From assembly GCF_954871325.1 (NCBI RefSeq), contig NC_088778.1, positions 23,545,120 through 23,609,119 on the forward strand: a stretch of DNA of 64,000 bases. Reading direction: 5' to 3'. Both the position numbers and the translations under genes were made by a program. Origin of the DNA: Gordionus sp. m RMFG-2023. Its lineage: Eukaryota > Nematomorpha > Gordioida > Chordodea > Parachordodidae. The notes beneath the pieces were generated by a model that worked only from the letters and a program-made list of their open reading frames with translations, made no database searches and was not told the DNA's origin. This document shows, one piece after another, positions 12,403 through 23,271 of this stretch (position 1 is its first letter; every line of letters begins with the position of its first letter).

Positions 12403-13117
12403 ATGAAAGAACTAGGATATATTATTACGGTGAGTTCATTAAATATATATTTTGTAACATAGCGAATTATATCAGTTTGATATTATCCTTTGATGGATAT
12501 AAAAACATTCATTAATGGAGAGATTTCTATAAAACTCATTTACGTCACACTACCTGTCAATATCCAGCTATAGATATTATCTCATCATTCCATTGTTAGG
12601 CTTAAGATCCTCCAAAAAAGCCGAGCTTAATGATACCTCATAGCTGTCTTCGCATAAATTATATTAACTTCATATTGAAAAAAAAAAATAATACAATTTG
12701 TAAAATAAGTTAATAAATTAATTATGATTGAAAAAATAAAATTTTCATTGAAAAAATTGAGAACTGCGTAACTTATATTAATAAAGTGTGTTTTTTTAAA
12801 CAAAAATATAGATCGTTTGTCTGCTCATTCGTTTGGAATCAATCGATTCGAAAGAAATTGGAAGATATCAGGGACCAGCGCCTCTAATAAACCCGATAAT
12901 AACGAATACAGAACCTGTGGGAGAATTCAAAAATTATAACCTAATTGATCGAAAAAGAAGAGACGCTAAAAAAGCTGCCAAGGCTATAATGGTCACAAAA
13001 CTCCACGATAAAGACAAAAAAAAGAAAGACAAAGAAAAAGAGTCTGAGAGCAAGAGTTCATCTTCCAGTAGCAGCAGTTGTCATAAAAAAAAAATAATCT
13101 TAGTTCATATTCATTAA
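12403..13117 (+). CDS. Small putative secreted Lys/Ser-rich protein, two exons (copy 1)
   Basis: Proposed join 12403-12429 and 12812-13117, 110 residues. Exon 1 encodes MKELGYIIT and ends exactly at a consensus donor (acg/gtgagt). The 382-bp intron ends in a T-rich stretch and atatag. Exon 2 continues in phase 0 as IVCLLIRLESIDSKEIG. The joined N-terminus (Lys-Glu, then a hydrophobic run to about residue 15) looks like a short signal peptide. Then come a Pro/Asn-rich segment, a basic RKRRDAKKAAKA segment, a KDKKKKDKEKESESK run and eight serines in a row. Exon 2 alone has no ATG at its start, which is why the spliced start is preferred. No known family was recognised. The copy at 21194-21950 keeps the same start, splice sites and frame. 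Export is inferred from the N-terminus only. Confidence 0.65.
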
Positions 13118-13239
13118 ATTACGTAAAATATGTAACGTAAAAAATGCGCATAAGTTAAATAATTATTTTAATTATAAGATGACATTTATTTATTTTTAAA
13201 TTTATATTTAGTTATTATACATATATTCGTTATTAATCG

Positions 13240-13245
13240 AATAAA
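13240..13245 (+). promoter_or_regulatory. Polyadenylation signal AATAAA (copy 1)
   Basis: AATAAA about 120 bp after the stop codon, in a stretch conserved with copy 2 (22072-22077). Confidence 0.55.
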
Positions 13246-13404
13246 CAAATCAATGCATTGTTATTAAAATTCAAGAATTCATATTAAATAAAATATTAAT
13301 TAAAGGTTTCCTATTGGCTAATTTACAGCATACTAACTCACACTCACGAATTATTTTAATGTTATTGAGGAAAATAATAATACTAACAGATGTTATAAAT
13401 TTTA

Positions 13405-13735
13405 AAATAAATTAAAGCAGGTCGGGCAGGGTAAAAATTACAATAGATTGGGCCCGACAAGTCGCAAAAGGATTTTGGGTCGGATCGGGCAATTTGAAAA
13501 AATAGTGTTGTTAAACGGTTTAATTATTAAAAACGGTAAACTGAATATTTTAGCCAAAAAATGTTATATTCGAGATTTTAATAAATGTCCACACCTTTAT
13601 TTCACCTAAGAATAAATAGGCTTGCCCAATATTTTTGGCTAGATATTGGTGTAGTCTTTTTCAAAAATCGTGTCGTTTAGCAACATAAAATTCGGACCGG
13701 GCCGTGCTGTACCGGTCTTTCATAACATTTTTATA
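13405..13735. repeat. GC-rich gggtcgg-type repeat fragment in AT-rich DNA
   Basis: Contains caggtcgggcagggtaaa, ttgggtcggatcgggcaat and, near the other end, ggaccgggccgtgctgtacc. It resembles the GC-rich element inside the segmental duplication (24706-25003, 48727-49137) in style but is too diverged to align with certainty. Confidence 0.4.
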
Positions 13736-13884
13736 CATATTTTCTAATTATAGGATTTTTTTTTATAATTAAAAATATAAAATAAAAATAAATATTTCCA
13801 ATTATTTTTTTTCTTTTTTAGTTATTTATTATACAGTAAAAGCAGATTTATTTTCGATTTTTTGCTTAATAAAATATCCAAAAT

Positions 13885-14102
13885 TATTTTTTTATTTTAT
13901 TTTATTTTATTTTTTCTTTCTTTCTTTTTTTTTTTCTTCTTTTTCTTCTTTTTCTTCTTTTTCTTCTTTTTCTTCTTTTTCTTCTTTTTCTTCTTTTTCT
14001 TTTCTTTTCTTTTCTTTTCTTTTCTTTTCTTTTCTTTTCTTTTCTTTTCTTTTCTTTTCTTTTCTTTTCTTTTCTTTTCTTTTCTTTTCTTTTCTTTTCT
14101 TA
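13885..14102 (+). repeat. Pyrimidine microsatellite, (CTTCTTTTT)n then (CTTTT)n
   Basis: About 190 bp without a purine on the plus strand: seven or so units of cttcttttt followed by more than twenty of ctttt. Any open frame across it is an artefact of the repeat. Confidence 0.95.
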
Positions 14103-14640
14103 TAAAATAATAAAAACGATGGAGAACTAAGCTATTATTATATGATTATGATGAAATGAAAGAAATGAAGGATGAAATAAACTAGAAGGAAAGAAATGAC
14201 ACATAACTTTAGGAATAAAATAATGATAAATAGATATTAAAAACAACAAACTATTTATTTTATTGCATGATATAATATTGTAAAATTAATAAAATTTAAT
14301 TTTTTACGTGATACGTGATTTATGCATTTTTGCCCTCTGACTTTGAAGATTGACCAGAGTTACGCTAGATATTCCTCATTTCCATATAAGTGGAACTAAA
14401 TTAATTTGTATGAAATAATTTAAATGATGAGCCTTTTACACGTTTATGGAGCCGCACATATTTTTACAAGCAAATAGTTAGAAAAATGTTGCTTAAACGT
14501 TATAGACTTAAAAAAAGAGCAATGCAAAAAAAGAGCAGGGCAAAAAAAAGCCTACACCCAATAACTATAGTTTAATTTAATTACTTCAAGGGTAGGGTTA
14601 AGTATAATTTAATTACACGGTGGAGGTGGATAATTTTAAG
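14103..14640. other. Intergenic DNA, nothing recognised
   Basis: AT-rich; short direct repeats of an aaaaaaagagca phrase near 14510-14550. Confidence 0.5.
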
Positions 14641-16750
14641 TTTAAAATTTCTTTGTGTGGGTCCTAATCGATTATTGAGAAGTTTTAATATATTTTAATA
14701 CTTTATATATTGAAGGGTTTACTCATTACTACAAAAATTTAATATACCATATCCCTTGAATTTCATCTTTTTAATAATTTGTCTTAGTTAGTAAAATCTT
14801 CTATATAGTTTTTTGATATGCAGTTATTTAGTTTATAAATAGTTTTATATTGATATTTTTCCATCATAAATTAAATAGTTTTATGGTATCATAGTTATTT
14901 GTACTTTGGATACTGATCACTTTGTATGTATAGAGCCTTGTGATGGCATCATGTAGATTGTGATATCTTAATAAATTGGCTGAAACTGATTCGGGGTTTA
15001 AAATGTTATATTGATTGGCGTATGATTTGACCTTTTCCAAAGATTGGCATTTGAGATGAATTTTGGATAGAAGATACAATTTATGATTCGGAGGTGATTA
15101 TTACTATAGGATTGGAGTCGTCTACTTTCTGTTTTGTTAATTCCCCATAGTAACTAGAGTAATATGGGAATTATTGCGAGTTGAAGATACGCAGTTTGGT
15201 AAATACCGAGATCACCTTTGTTTTCAACAATTTCATATATATGTAGAAAGCTTCCCGCCTTTTGTATTCTAATTTTTATTTCCTCTTTGCAATTACCCTT
15301 ATTAACAAAAGTTACCCCTCAAGTACTTAATTTTGGTTGGCTCCAACTGTAAAATTTTTTAGCGGCGGCGCCTTTGGGGAGCGGAGAATAAATGTTTTGT
15401 TTTATCTCTAGTCCAACTCTATGACATAAGGTTAATAGGTAGAGTAAGTTTTTGGTTTCTTCGATGGTTATTACTACTATCATGCATATGATATTGGTTT
15501 ATTTTCTAAAAGTAGCATCTCGTTTGACTCTATATCTATTATACCAGCCGCACCAAGTGCATCTTTAACGATTATTTGATGTTAAACAAAAGTGGCTATA
15601 GAGTACAAGTTTTACATTTTTTATTTTGAAGGGGATATTTGATTATTGATTTTGAAGTGTGCAAATTGGTTGGAGTAGTGATTTTATAAAATGTAGATAA
15701 AGTTTGGTTCTATGCCACTTTAACAGCGTTTTCCTTAGGGTTTCATGATTAACATTTTCGAAATTCCTACGGAAATCTATGAAAGAGTGGGTAAGTAATT
15801 GCATCATTTTTGCCTAAATATCTTCAGGGTTAATATTGGCTCTTGTATACTTTAGTTTAATATGTGCATATGTATTTGAGGAAAAGATGGGGTGTGGATG
15901 ATACAATTTTATTTTTTTAGATGACCAAATCTTTGAAACGCAGGATGTAAAGGCTACGGCCAGGTAATCTGTAAATTTTTGTGGATCTTTGATTTTAGGT
16001 AAATTATATAGGAAGGATTCCATTCTACTGGAGTTTTCCCGCTTTCCCATATTTTATAGAAGAGGGCCAATAGGAAGGATAGTTTTGCAGGTACAATTTT
16101 TAGGTATTCCGCTGTAATATTATCAAGACCTGGAGATTTTTTTCCCGTAGTTTTTTGACTATATATTGGATATTTCATTAACGGAAAAATCAGAGGGGGG
16201 TGGTTTATATTTGTGGGTAGAATTGTTTTCTAAGTCGAACACCATCATATAATGATCAAGCCGTAATGAAATTTTTGTCCCTATACCATAACGGTATTCA
16301 ACTAGAAAAAACCTATAAAGATGGAGAGACAGCGACGCCCCATATCATATTCGAAAAGGATTAAGGTCACCGACAAATTTTTCGATGTGTTATATTGATA
16401 CTGGGAATTACATATCATAGTCACCTCATGTAAAGGGGTTGATACAAAAAATTAAATTATGCGCTTACCGAGATTGTCCTTTAACAAGGGTTCCACCATA
16501 GTTGGAGTATAAGAATAAAGAAAAAGATGGGTGTTTGTAATTGTCTCCATTTGATTATACTAACTTGAAGCCGAGAAGTTTTATAACAATATAGGAGACG
16601 TTACGATAATTCTGTTTAGGTAAGTTTAGAGATTTGAATATATAAGTTATAGTAGAAAAAGAAATTGAAGTTAAAAAGAAATAAATTCCAATAAAAAAGC
16701 ATATGAGAAAAGTGGAGGAGGTGTCAAAAGGTAAATAAGTATTATCTAAC
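14640..16750 (-). mobile_element. Non-LTR (LINE) retrotransposon remnant
   Basis: On the minus strand, descending: near 16560-16200 there are endonuclease-like ends (GDLNPFRIWYGA, then DHYMMVFDLE). At 15954-16178 is the start of the reverse transcriptase with GKKSPGLDNITAEYLK and LALFYKIWESGKTPVEWNPS (family pattern: GPDGI..E.LK ... G.IP..W). Then come FIDFRRNFENVNHETLRKTL (about 15720-15790) and later thumb-like pieces (ESRRLQSYSNNHLRII, about 15100). Order and motifs fit a LINE with endonuclease then RT. Frame changes and stops occur every few hundred bases, and the 5' end is not identifiable. It is old and inactive. The clade cannot be settled by eye. Confidence 0.75.
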
Positions 16751-16754
16751 ATTT

Positions 16755-17670
16755 ATTTTTATTTTGTTATTCCCTATTTATTGGAGTCTTATATATATTG
16801 TTTATTATAGTTATGAACTTTTTTTAAATTTTATTTTTTTGGGGGAAACTCAGAAAACCATCAATAATAATGGGAAATTTCCGGGTGGGGTTTATTCTAA
16901 GCATAAAATACACCTTTGACATGAGTATGAATGTTAGTAACTTTCATTTATAATTTATTGATAATAAATCATTTCCCGAAAATAAGAATGAAATATTAGA
17001 ATAAGTATTCAAATATTAAATAGTAAAATAAGAGTTGCATAAAAATATATCTTCCACTATATATAGGCTAGTCTACCAAATAGACAAACCAAAAAAATAT
17101 AATTTAAGATAAAGCAAGAACATATTCCAATCGTATTTATATAAAAATCGTTTCACTCTTAACGAACAAAGAAGGGGGGGAGGTAAGGTTATGGGTTATA
17201 ATGTTCAATTAAAAATTGAGCAATATAAGCATGAAAGGGCATAAAAAATACACCAAACTTACCGAGAAAGATTATATTAGACACAAAGCTGATTTGAAGG
17301 TTACCAAAAGGATTTAACTTAAATTCAATAAATCATTAATAAGGTTCTAAGTTACGTTAATAACACAGTAAAACAGGGTTCATGTTAAAATTTAAATAAT
17401 AGTTAATGATATCAGGAAAAGGGAGGGTTATATTATTACGGTTTAAAGCAATTGTATTAAAAGTTAGCAAAAATTTTGCTATTGAAATTAAAAAGTTGTT
17501 TTAAATTGGTCATTGTTTGTTTAATAATATGTTAGGATCTCAAATCAATTTTATCAGGAGGGGAGAAAATAATTCTAAACTTATTTATTCATATTGCATT
17601 TGAATTATTGTTGTTATGAATATAAATCAAATGGCTGACCTTAATTTGTATTGAATTAAAAGGTTTTCCT
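16755..17670. other. AT-rich intergenic DNA
   Basis: No coding signal or repeat structure of note was seen. Confidence 0.45.
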
Positions 17671-17830
17671 AACTCTTATGCAAGCTTGTTAACCGATCTT
17701 TTTAAAACGATCGAATCCCGATCACGATCTTTTCAAAAAAGAGGATCGAAATCCAGGATCGACCTTTTTTTAAAAAAAAGATCGCGATCACGATCTTTTT
17801 TTCTATTTAAATTTCTGAAGGAAATTTCTG

Positions 17831-17970
17831 ACCGATGCAAAATTAACTAATATATGTTATAAATTTATTGTAATTGAATAATAATATAATAAAACCGATG
17901 CAAAATTAACTAATATAAAAATAAATTAAATATGGTAGAAATTTATTGTAATTGAATAATAAATATAACA
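17831..17970. repeat. Two-copy tandem repeat, unit about 65 bp, in the hAT 3' end
   Basis: ccgatgcaaaattaactaat through aatttattgtaattgaataa occurs at about 17832 and again at about 17896. Confidence 0.8.
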
Positions 17971-17982
17971 ATTATAATATAT

Positions 17983-18339
17983 TTATTTATAATTAAAATT
18001 AGCTTTTAATAATAAAATTTTTTCTAAATTATCATCATTTAAACATCCGCGTCTTTCATTTAGAACATGTTTAGCTTTACAAAACAAGCGCTCCACAGGA
18101 GCGCTTGATGGCAAAGGTGTATTATATTCAATAAATATTTTTTTAAAATTAATATAAGTATTAAAAATATTCATGGAATCATCATTTGAATAAAAATTTT
18201 TTTTAACGGAACAAGCATTTTGTACAGTATTTTTCCCCAAAAAAGCATCAATGTCATCCATACATTCATTTGAGGTATCCGCATATGGTTGTTCCTGCAT
18301 ATTTTCCAAATGGGCAACTAATCTTTCTTTTACCATCAT
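17983..18339 (-). pseudogene. hAT transposase C-terminal piece (dimerisation domain)
   Basis: A 118-residue open piece read on the minus strand. Near residues 75-110 it holds PLPSSAPVERLFCKAKHVL and RRGCLNDDNLEKILLLKAN, matching the hAT C-terminal block (SSA.VERLFS.A..V...RR..L......LL.L). It is the 3' end of the element at 17681-19586. The catalytic core upstream is deleted or scrambled, so it is not a functional transposase gene. Confidence 0.8.
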
Positions 18340-19594
18340 ATTTTATGGCAGATTAATATAAGGCCAATTAAGTTTAAATTTAGGGTGAATCATGGCTCCC
18401 AAAATGTTACTGTCTTCATACAGTGAAGGAAATCTATATTATGAAATGATAATAATTTATTATTAAATAAGTGTTCATTTTATTCATATAAATCAAATCA
18501 AGTATCTGCAAAACTTAACCCTTTTAAATTTTACAGTCAAGTCTGGCACATCATCTGTATGGTATTTATTTATATTTGGGTCATATCATAAATATTGATT
18601 AAATGTAAACTTAATACTTAATATACAAAGAAATTAACATTGTAATTTATTTACAAAGAACATTAATCAAAATATTAGCTTAAAATTCAAATAATCTAAT
18701 AAATTTTTAATGTCTTCAAAGGCCCATTAATATTTTATTAGATATCAGAGGTATAGTAGAACTGGCCTGTTAAAAATATTTTACTAAATTTGCCAGATCT
18801 TTGCAATTTTTTAATATATTTTTCAGATATCTGATAATATAAAATAATTGCATAAAAAAATATTTTATTATAAAGAATCTGTATCTAGATTCTATTTCTG
18901 TAGGACCTGCTAAACTCAGGAATGTAATAAATAAAAACATGTTGACATTAAGATTATCAAATAAAAAAAATTTAAAAGAATTATTTGTAAATGTCTCTTT
19001 AAGTTCGAGGATGATATTTTGGAAGATGATATTATCTTCTTACAGAGACGGCATTTGGTGCTGATCATATTATAAGAGTTGCTTTCATCCATTTCACATA
19101 AAGTAAAATATTAACGTAATTTCAAAAATGGTAAAAGATTCTCATTCTCACTTATATCTGCTGTTACATCAATAGTAGAAGCAATAGAATCTTCTAAATC
19201 TATAATGGACATTTACATTTACCTATTAAAATAAATATTAATATATTATTATAAATTAATATTAAATAACTTGTAAGAGCTCTAAATCGCGTAAAATTTA
19301 GGAAATGAATAAATATAACTATAAAATAAATGGTGGAATGGAAGTTGATAAAATATGAAGATAGATATTTTTTTTAAAAATAATATTTTAATTTAATTTT
19401 CAAAATTTTAATTTTATTTATTGCTTTGTAAGTAAAAAATTAATTTTTAAAAAGATCGGGATCGAATTTTAAACAAAATGATCTCGATTCTCAATTTAAG
19501 TCAGAATCATAAATCTCGTAAAATTGACAAATTTGCGATCGAATCCAGGATCATCGATCTTTTGATTCGATCTTTTAACAACTCTGCTCCTATG

Positions 19595-20720
19595 TGCCTA
19601 AAAGTTAAAAATTATTGAGTATACTTTAGTTTATAGTTTAAAGTCAAGTTTTTTGGAGGGATAAAAAAAGTTAAATGACTATCTGCTCATTTATATCTAT
19701 TTGCTACCTTTCTATTTAAGTTTATAAATGTGCAAATTTATAATCTTTATAATTTCAAAATACTTACTAGAGTCAAATAATCAAATGTATTGAATAAAGG
19801 AGTTAAAGTTTGTAAAACCCTATGTAACTCAATTTACATATGTTATAAAATTAAATATAATAAATGAATTTTGAAATGCATATGTGCAAAATAAATTAAT
19901 ATATCTTAAACTTAATAGTCAATATTCATGTAAACTTATATGAAAAAAAATTAGGTGAGGTAACTTATAATTCTATTAAGACACGAACTTATTTGAAAAA
20001 ATTAAACTTGGGAGATCATGCGTAACATTAAAACCATTGTAACTATAGTACCAAGTAACGTCTACTTGACAGAATTTTCACTGGATGAAAACCCTCCTCA
20101 AAAACCTATGTTTACCCTCCTTAAAAATTTTCGCCGTCTTCGGCCGATTTTTTCCCATTAAATTATACCTTTTTTATAATGGTACTTCTTTCAAAAATTT
20201 TAAAAAGAATAACTCAAATTATTTTAGCTCTACTACAAACTATCAAAGTATTGTGAATATAAAAGAGTTATTTTTTAGATCATGAATTCAATTAAAAACC
20301 CCCTCATTTACAATGAAGCATTATTATATAATGTTTGTCATGAATATGAGTTTGCTGAGAATATCTAACCCGTTTAAATTACATTTACAGCAGAAAGTTT
20401 TATTTTGAAAATAATGTCTGTGTTTGCAATATATATATTTGATGATCAGCAATATCAATGTATTATAATAGGTCAATAATAAAAGTATTAATTTTAAAAG
20501 AAATATAATTTGCCCTATTTCATCTAAAAGTTATTAGATAACCATCCAATATATTTATCCTAACCCTCTCTAACCCCCTTAATATAATTGGAAACAAACT
20601 GTTCCTAGACCCCCCCCCCTCCCCCGTAGATGTTGACATCAAGTAGGATAAAGCTCTTTCTTCTTACTAATCTAGGTACCAATATAGTAAGTTAAGAATA
20701 TCGTGCTCCCCCCACCTTTG
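19595..20720. other. AT-rich intergenic DNA with a MITE-like stretch
   Basis: Near 20085-20160 the DNA (ccctcctcaaaaacctatg; ttcgccgtcttcggccg) looks like one end of a small transposon, but no partner end was found. The open frame at 20085-20285 is not supported as a gene. Confidence 0.4.
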
Positions 20721-21101
20721 TTTTCACTTTTTAGGAGTAGTTAAAAGCATCGTTCTTAAAAATAATATATAATCTTCTTTTTTTTTGCTTGTGAAATTAA
20801 TTTACACATTTGTTATTTCAAATGAAAATTAAAATAATTCAAATGTGTTTTAAGTTTAATGAAAGAAAAAAATATTTTTTTAGATAACAAATAACCTTTC
20901 TAAATTTTGGCAAATTTGGCACCGATTAATATAGTGCTATATATACATTAAAAATAATATTGTTCAAAAAAAAATTATATTGTTTTTATAATTAAAAATT
21001 TTGGAAATATTTTATTATTCAATGACTTTTCCATTAGTGGCGAAAGTTATGTAAATAATTTATTGTTAAAGTTTAACAATTCATTTTTGAATACTATGAG
21101 G

Positions 21102-21109
21102 TATATAAG
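21102..21109 (+). promoter_or_regulatory. TATA-box candidate for copy 2
   Basis: TATATAAG, followed by agcggtt, lies 85 bp upstream of the exon-1 ATG. The equivalent stretch is missing from copy 1, where about 30 bp around it are absent. Confidence 0.45.
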
Positions 21110-21193
21110 AAGCGGTTACGATAGGGAAAATTTTCATATATCTATTTTATTATCAATTTTATTTCAATATTTCATCAAAAATTCACTTCCTCC

Positions 21194-21950
21194 ATGAAAG
21201 AACTAGGATATATTATTACGGTGAGTTCATTAAATATATATTTTATAACATAAAAGGAGTTGAAATTATCCATGCGAATTATATCAGTTTAATATTATCC
21301 TTTGATGGATATAAGAAATGAAGAGATTCCTATAAAACTCATTTACGTCACACTACCTGTCAATATCCAGCTATAGACATTATCTCATCATTCCATTGGT
21401 TTAGACTTAAGATCCTCCCCAATAAGCCGAGTTTAATGATACCCCGTAGCTGCGTCGCATAAATTATATTAACTTCATATTGAAAAAAAAATTTATTGAA
21501 TATATATATTTAAGTATAATATATTATATAATTTGTAAAATAAGTTAATAAATTAATTACGATTGAAAAAATAAAATTTTCATTGAAAAGATTGAGAACT
21601 GAGTAACATATTAATAAAGTGTGTTTTTTTAAACAAAAATATAGATCGTTTGTCTGCTGTTTCGTTTGGAACCAATCGAATCGAAAGATATTGGAAGATA
21701 TGAGGGACCAACGCCTCTAATAAACCCGGTAATAACGAATACAGAACCTGTGGGAGAATTCAAAAATTATAATCTAATTGACCGAAAAAGAAGAGACGCT
21801 AAAAAAGCTGCCAAGGCTATAATGGTCACAAAACTCCATGATAAAGACAAGAAAAAGAAAGACAAAGAAAAAGAGTCTGAGAGCAAGAGTTCATCGTCCA
21901 GTAGCAGCAGTTGTCATAAGAAAAAAATCATCAAAATTCTTATTCATTAA
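21194..21950 (+). CDS. Small putative secreted Lys/Ser-rich protein, two exons (copy 2)
   Basis: Proposed join 21194-21220 and 21645-21950, 110 residues. It has the same MKELGYIIT exon 1, gtgagt donor, atatag acceptor and phase-0 junction as copy 1; the intron is 424 bp. Exon 2 reads IVCLLFRLEPIESKDIGRY, then the shared Pro/Asn segment, the basic segment, the Lys/Glu run and eight serines. Compared with copy 1, changes are mostly conservative in the body (Asp/Glu swaps, Ile/Val), and the end differs (IIKILIH against IILVHIH). Conservation of frame and splice sites in two diverged copies is the best evidence that this is a gene. Unlike copy 1 it keeps a TATA-like box. Function is unknown. Confidence 0.68.
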
Positions 21951-22071
21951 ATTGCGTCAAATATTTAAAGTACAAAATGCGCAAGTGGAATAATTAATTA
22001 AATTTTAAGATGACATTTATTTATTTTTAGATTTTAAATTTAGTTATTATACATATATTCGTTATTTATCG

Positions 22072-22077
22072 AATAAA
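22072..22077 (+). promoter_or_regulatory. Polyadenylation signal AATAAA (copy 2)
   Basis: AATAAA about 120 bp after the stop, matching the position in copy 1. Confidence 0.55.
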
Positions 22078-22559
22078 CAAATCAATGCATTGTTATTAAA
22101 ATACAAGAATTCATCTTAAATAAAATATTAGTTAAAGGTTTCCTATTGGCTAATTTGCAGCATACAAACCCACAAATTATTTTAGGGGAGAGGGTGAAAG
22201 AGATTATCGAGGAAAATAATAATATAGTATCAGATGTTACAAAATAATAAATTTACATTTTATGATAATATAATTTTAAAAGTAACAAATAATGTATTAG
22301 ATTAAAAGAGACAAATTATTTGATAAAATAATTAAGTCATGATCATCATTGACATGGGAACCAAATGAAAGGCGTATATGATAATTGGAAAGGTTTAGAT
22401 TAGGAATGAACGCCCAATTAATTATAGAGCGATATTTGAAGGGGAATGATTAATATTTAAATGGACAAGTAAATTATATAAATATATTCCCTACAATTAT
22501 ATTTTCTTCGGTGACCTGAGTTATAAGGGTAAAGATATAATTCGGAAGTAAAAAGTGAT

Positions 22560-22870
22560 TTTGTAATGCTCGGTTGGAAAAAATTTACAAAAAAAATCAA
22601 TAATAATTACAAAACATATATAAATATTAAATCAAAACATAATTTAAAAATAAACAAAAATAAAAACAAAATAAAATAAAATACAAAATACTGAATCTTA
22701 AATTAAAATCCTCTCAAAAAGAAACACTTTAAACTAAAATCTCTTTAAAAAACTAATCCTCAAAAAAAATTGACTAAAAAAAACTCAAAACAAAAAAAAA
22801 TCCAAAATTAAAACGAATACAAAAACAAAAACAAAATTATTAAAAGAATAAAAGATATTAAAAATGTCAA
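22560..22870. repeat. A-rich tract with satellite-like remnants outside the duplication
   Basis: G-poor A-rich DNA that includes the phrases aaaatcctctcaaaaagaaac and aatctctttaaaaaactaa (about 22698-22755), clearly related to the 28-bp satellite unit at 25862-27860. It sits just left of segmental copy A. Confidence 0.65.
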
Positions 22871-23263
22871 ATAGATACAGAGTACAAGATACAAAAAAAT
22901 TATGTATCTTAGAAAAAAGTATTCGCACTGCAGGATGAATTACTATTCTTTATTTTAAGGTTGATTTGTGAACATTATTGGCTTGGAAATTTTTTTTGCT
23001 TCTCGTCATTTTCAATTAGGGACATCATTTTAAAATACAAGTCCTTTCGTCGGTTTCATATTTTTTATTAAATGGTTTTCTTGGGCATGGGTTTCTGATA
23101 TCTTCCGATATCTATCTATTGATTCATTCAAAACGAATAAGCATACTTTGTTCCGATTTATGAGATAAAAATAAATCCAATAATATAAATTTTGTTTTCA
23201 TCAAACTTATCTGTCTTATACTTATTGCCTAATTATAAGTCAGTTTCTGACACACTCACATGA

Positions 23264-23271
23264 CTCACATG
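23264..23271. other. Empty insertion site for the copy-B hAT
   Basis: A single ctcacatg here corresponds to the duplicated ctcacatg flanking 44550-47111. Confidence 0.9.

Larger units (their letters stand above)
11930..13400. repeat. Local duplication, copy 1 (1.5 kb, carries the Lys/Ser-rich gene)
   Basis: Nearly 90% similar by eye to 20725-22250, same orientation. Homology starts near a ggttaaaagcat phrase well upstream of the gene and ends past its polyadenylation signal, so promoter, both exons, intron and 3' end were copied together as DNA. Confidence 0.85.
17681..19586 (-). mobile_element. hAT transposon, internally deleted, with terminal repeats and near-perfect target duplication
   Basis: The ends are CAAGCTTGTTAA and, inverted, CAGAGTTGTTAA (9 of 12 identical). 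The flanking direct repeats are ctcttatg (17673-17680) and ctcctatg (19587-19594), 7 of 8 identical. Both ends carry clusters of GATCGaatcc/GATCacGATC subterminal repeats. Inside, on the minus strand, are an N-terminal BED-type finger piece (CRLCKKIISSSKISSSNLKRH, about 18990-19065) and the C-terminal dimerisation domain. The middle of the transposase is missing. Confidence 0.85.
20725..22250. repeat. Local duplication, copy 2
   Basis: Same orientation and same content as 11930-13400, with small indels. Confidence 0.85.

Noticed and set aside
12833-13117. Exon 2 of the Lys/Ser-rich gene as a stand-alone gene starting at TTG
   Set aside because: TTG is not a usual start in animals. A conserved acceptor lies 21 bp upstream in frame, and a conserved ATG exon with a consensus donor supplies the start.
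13862-14110. Open frame of repeated Phe/Ser residues
   Set aside because: It is a translation of the CTTTT microsatellite.
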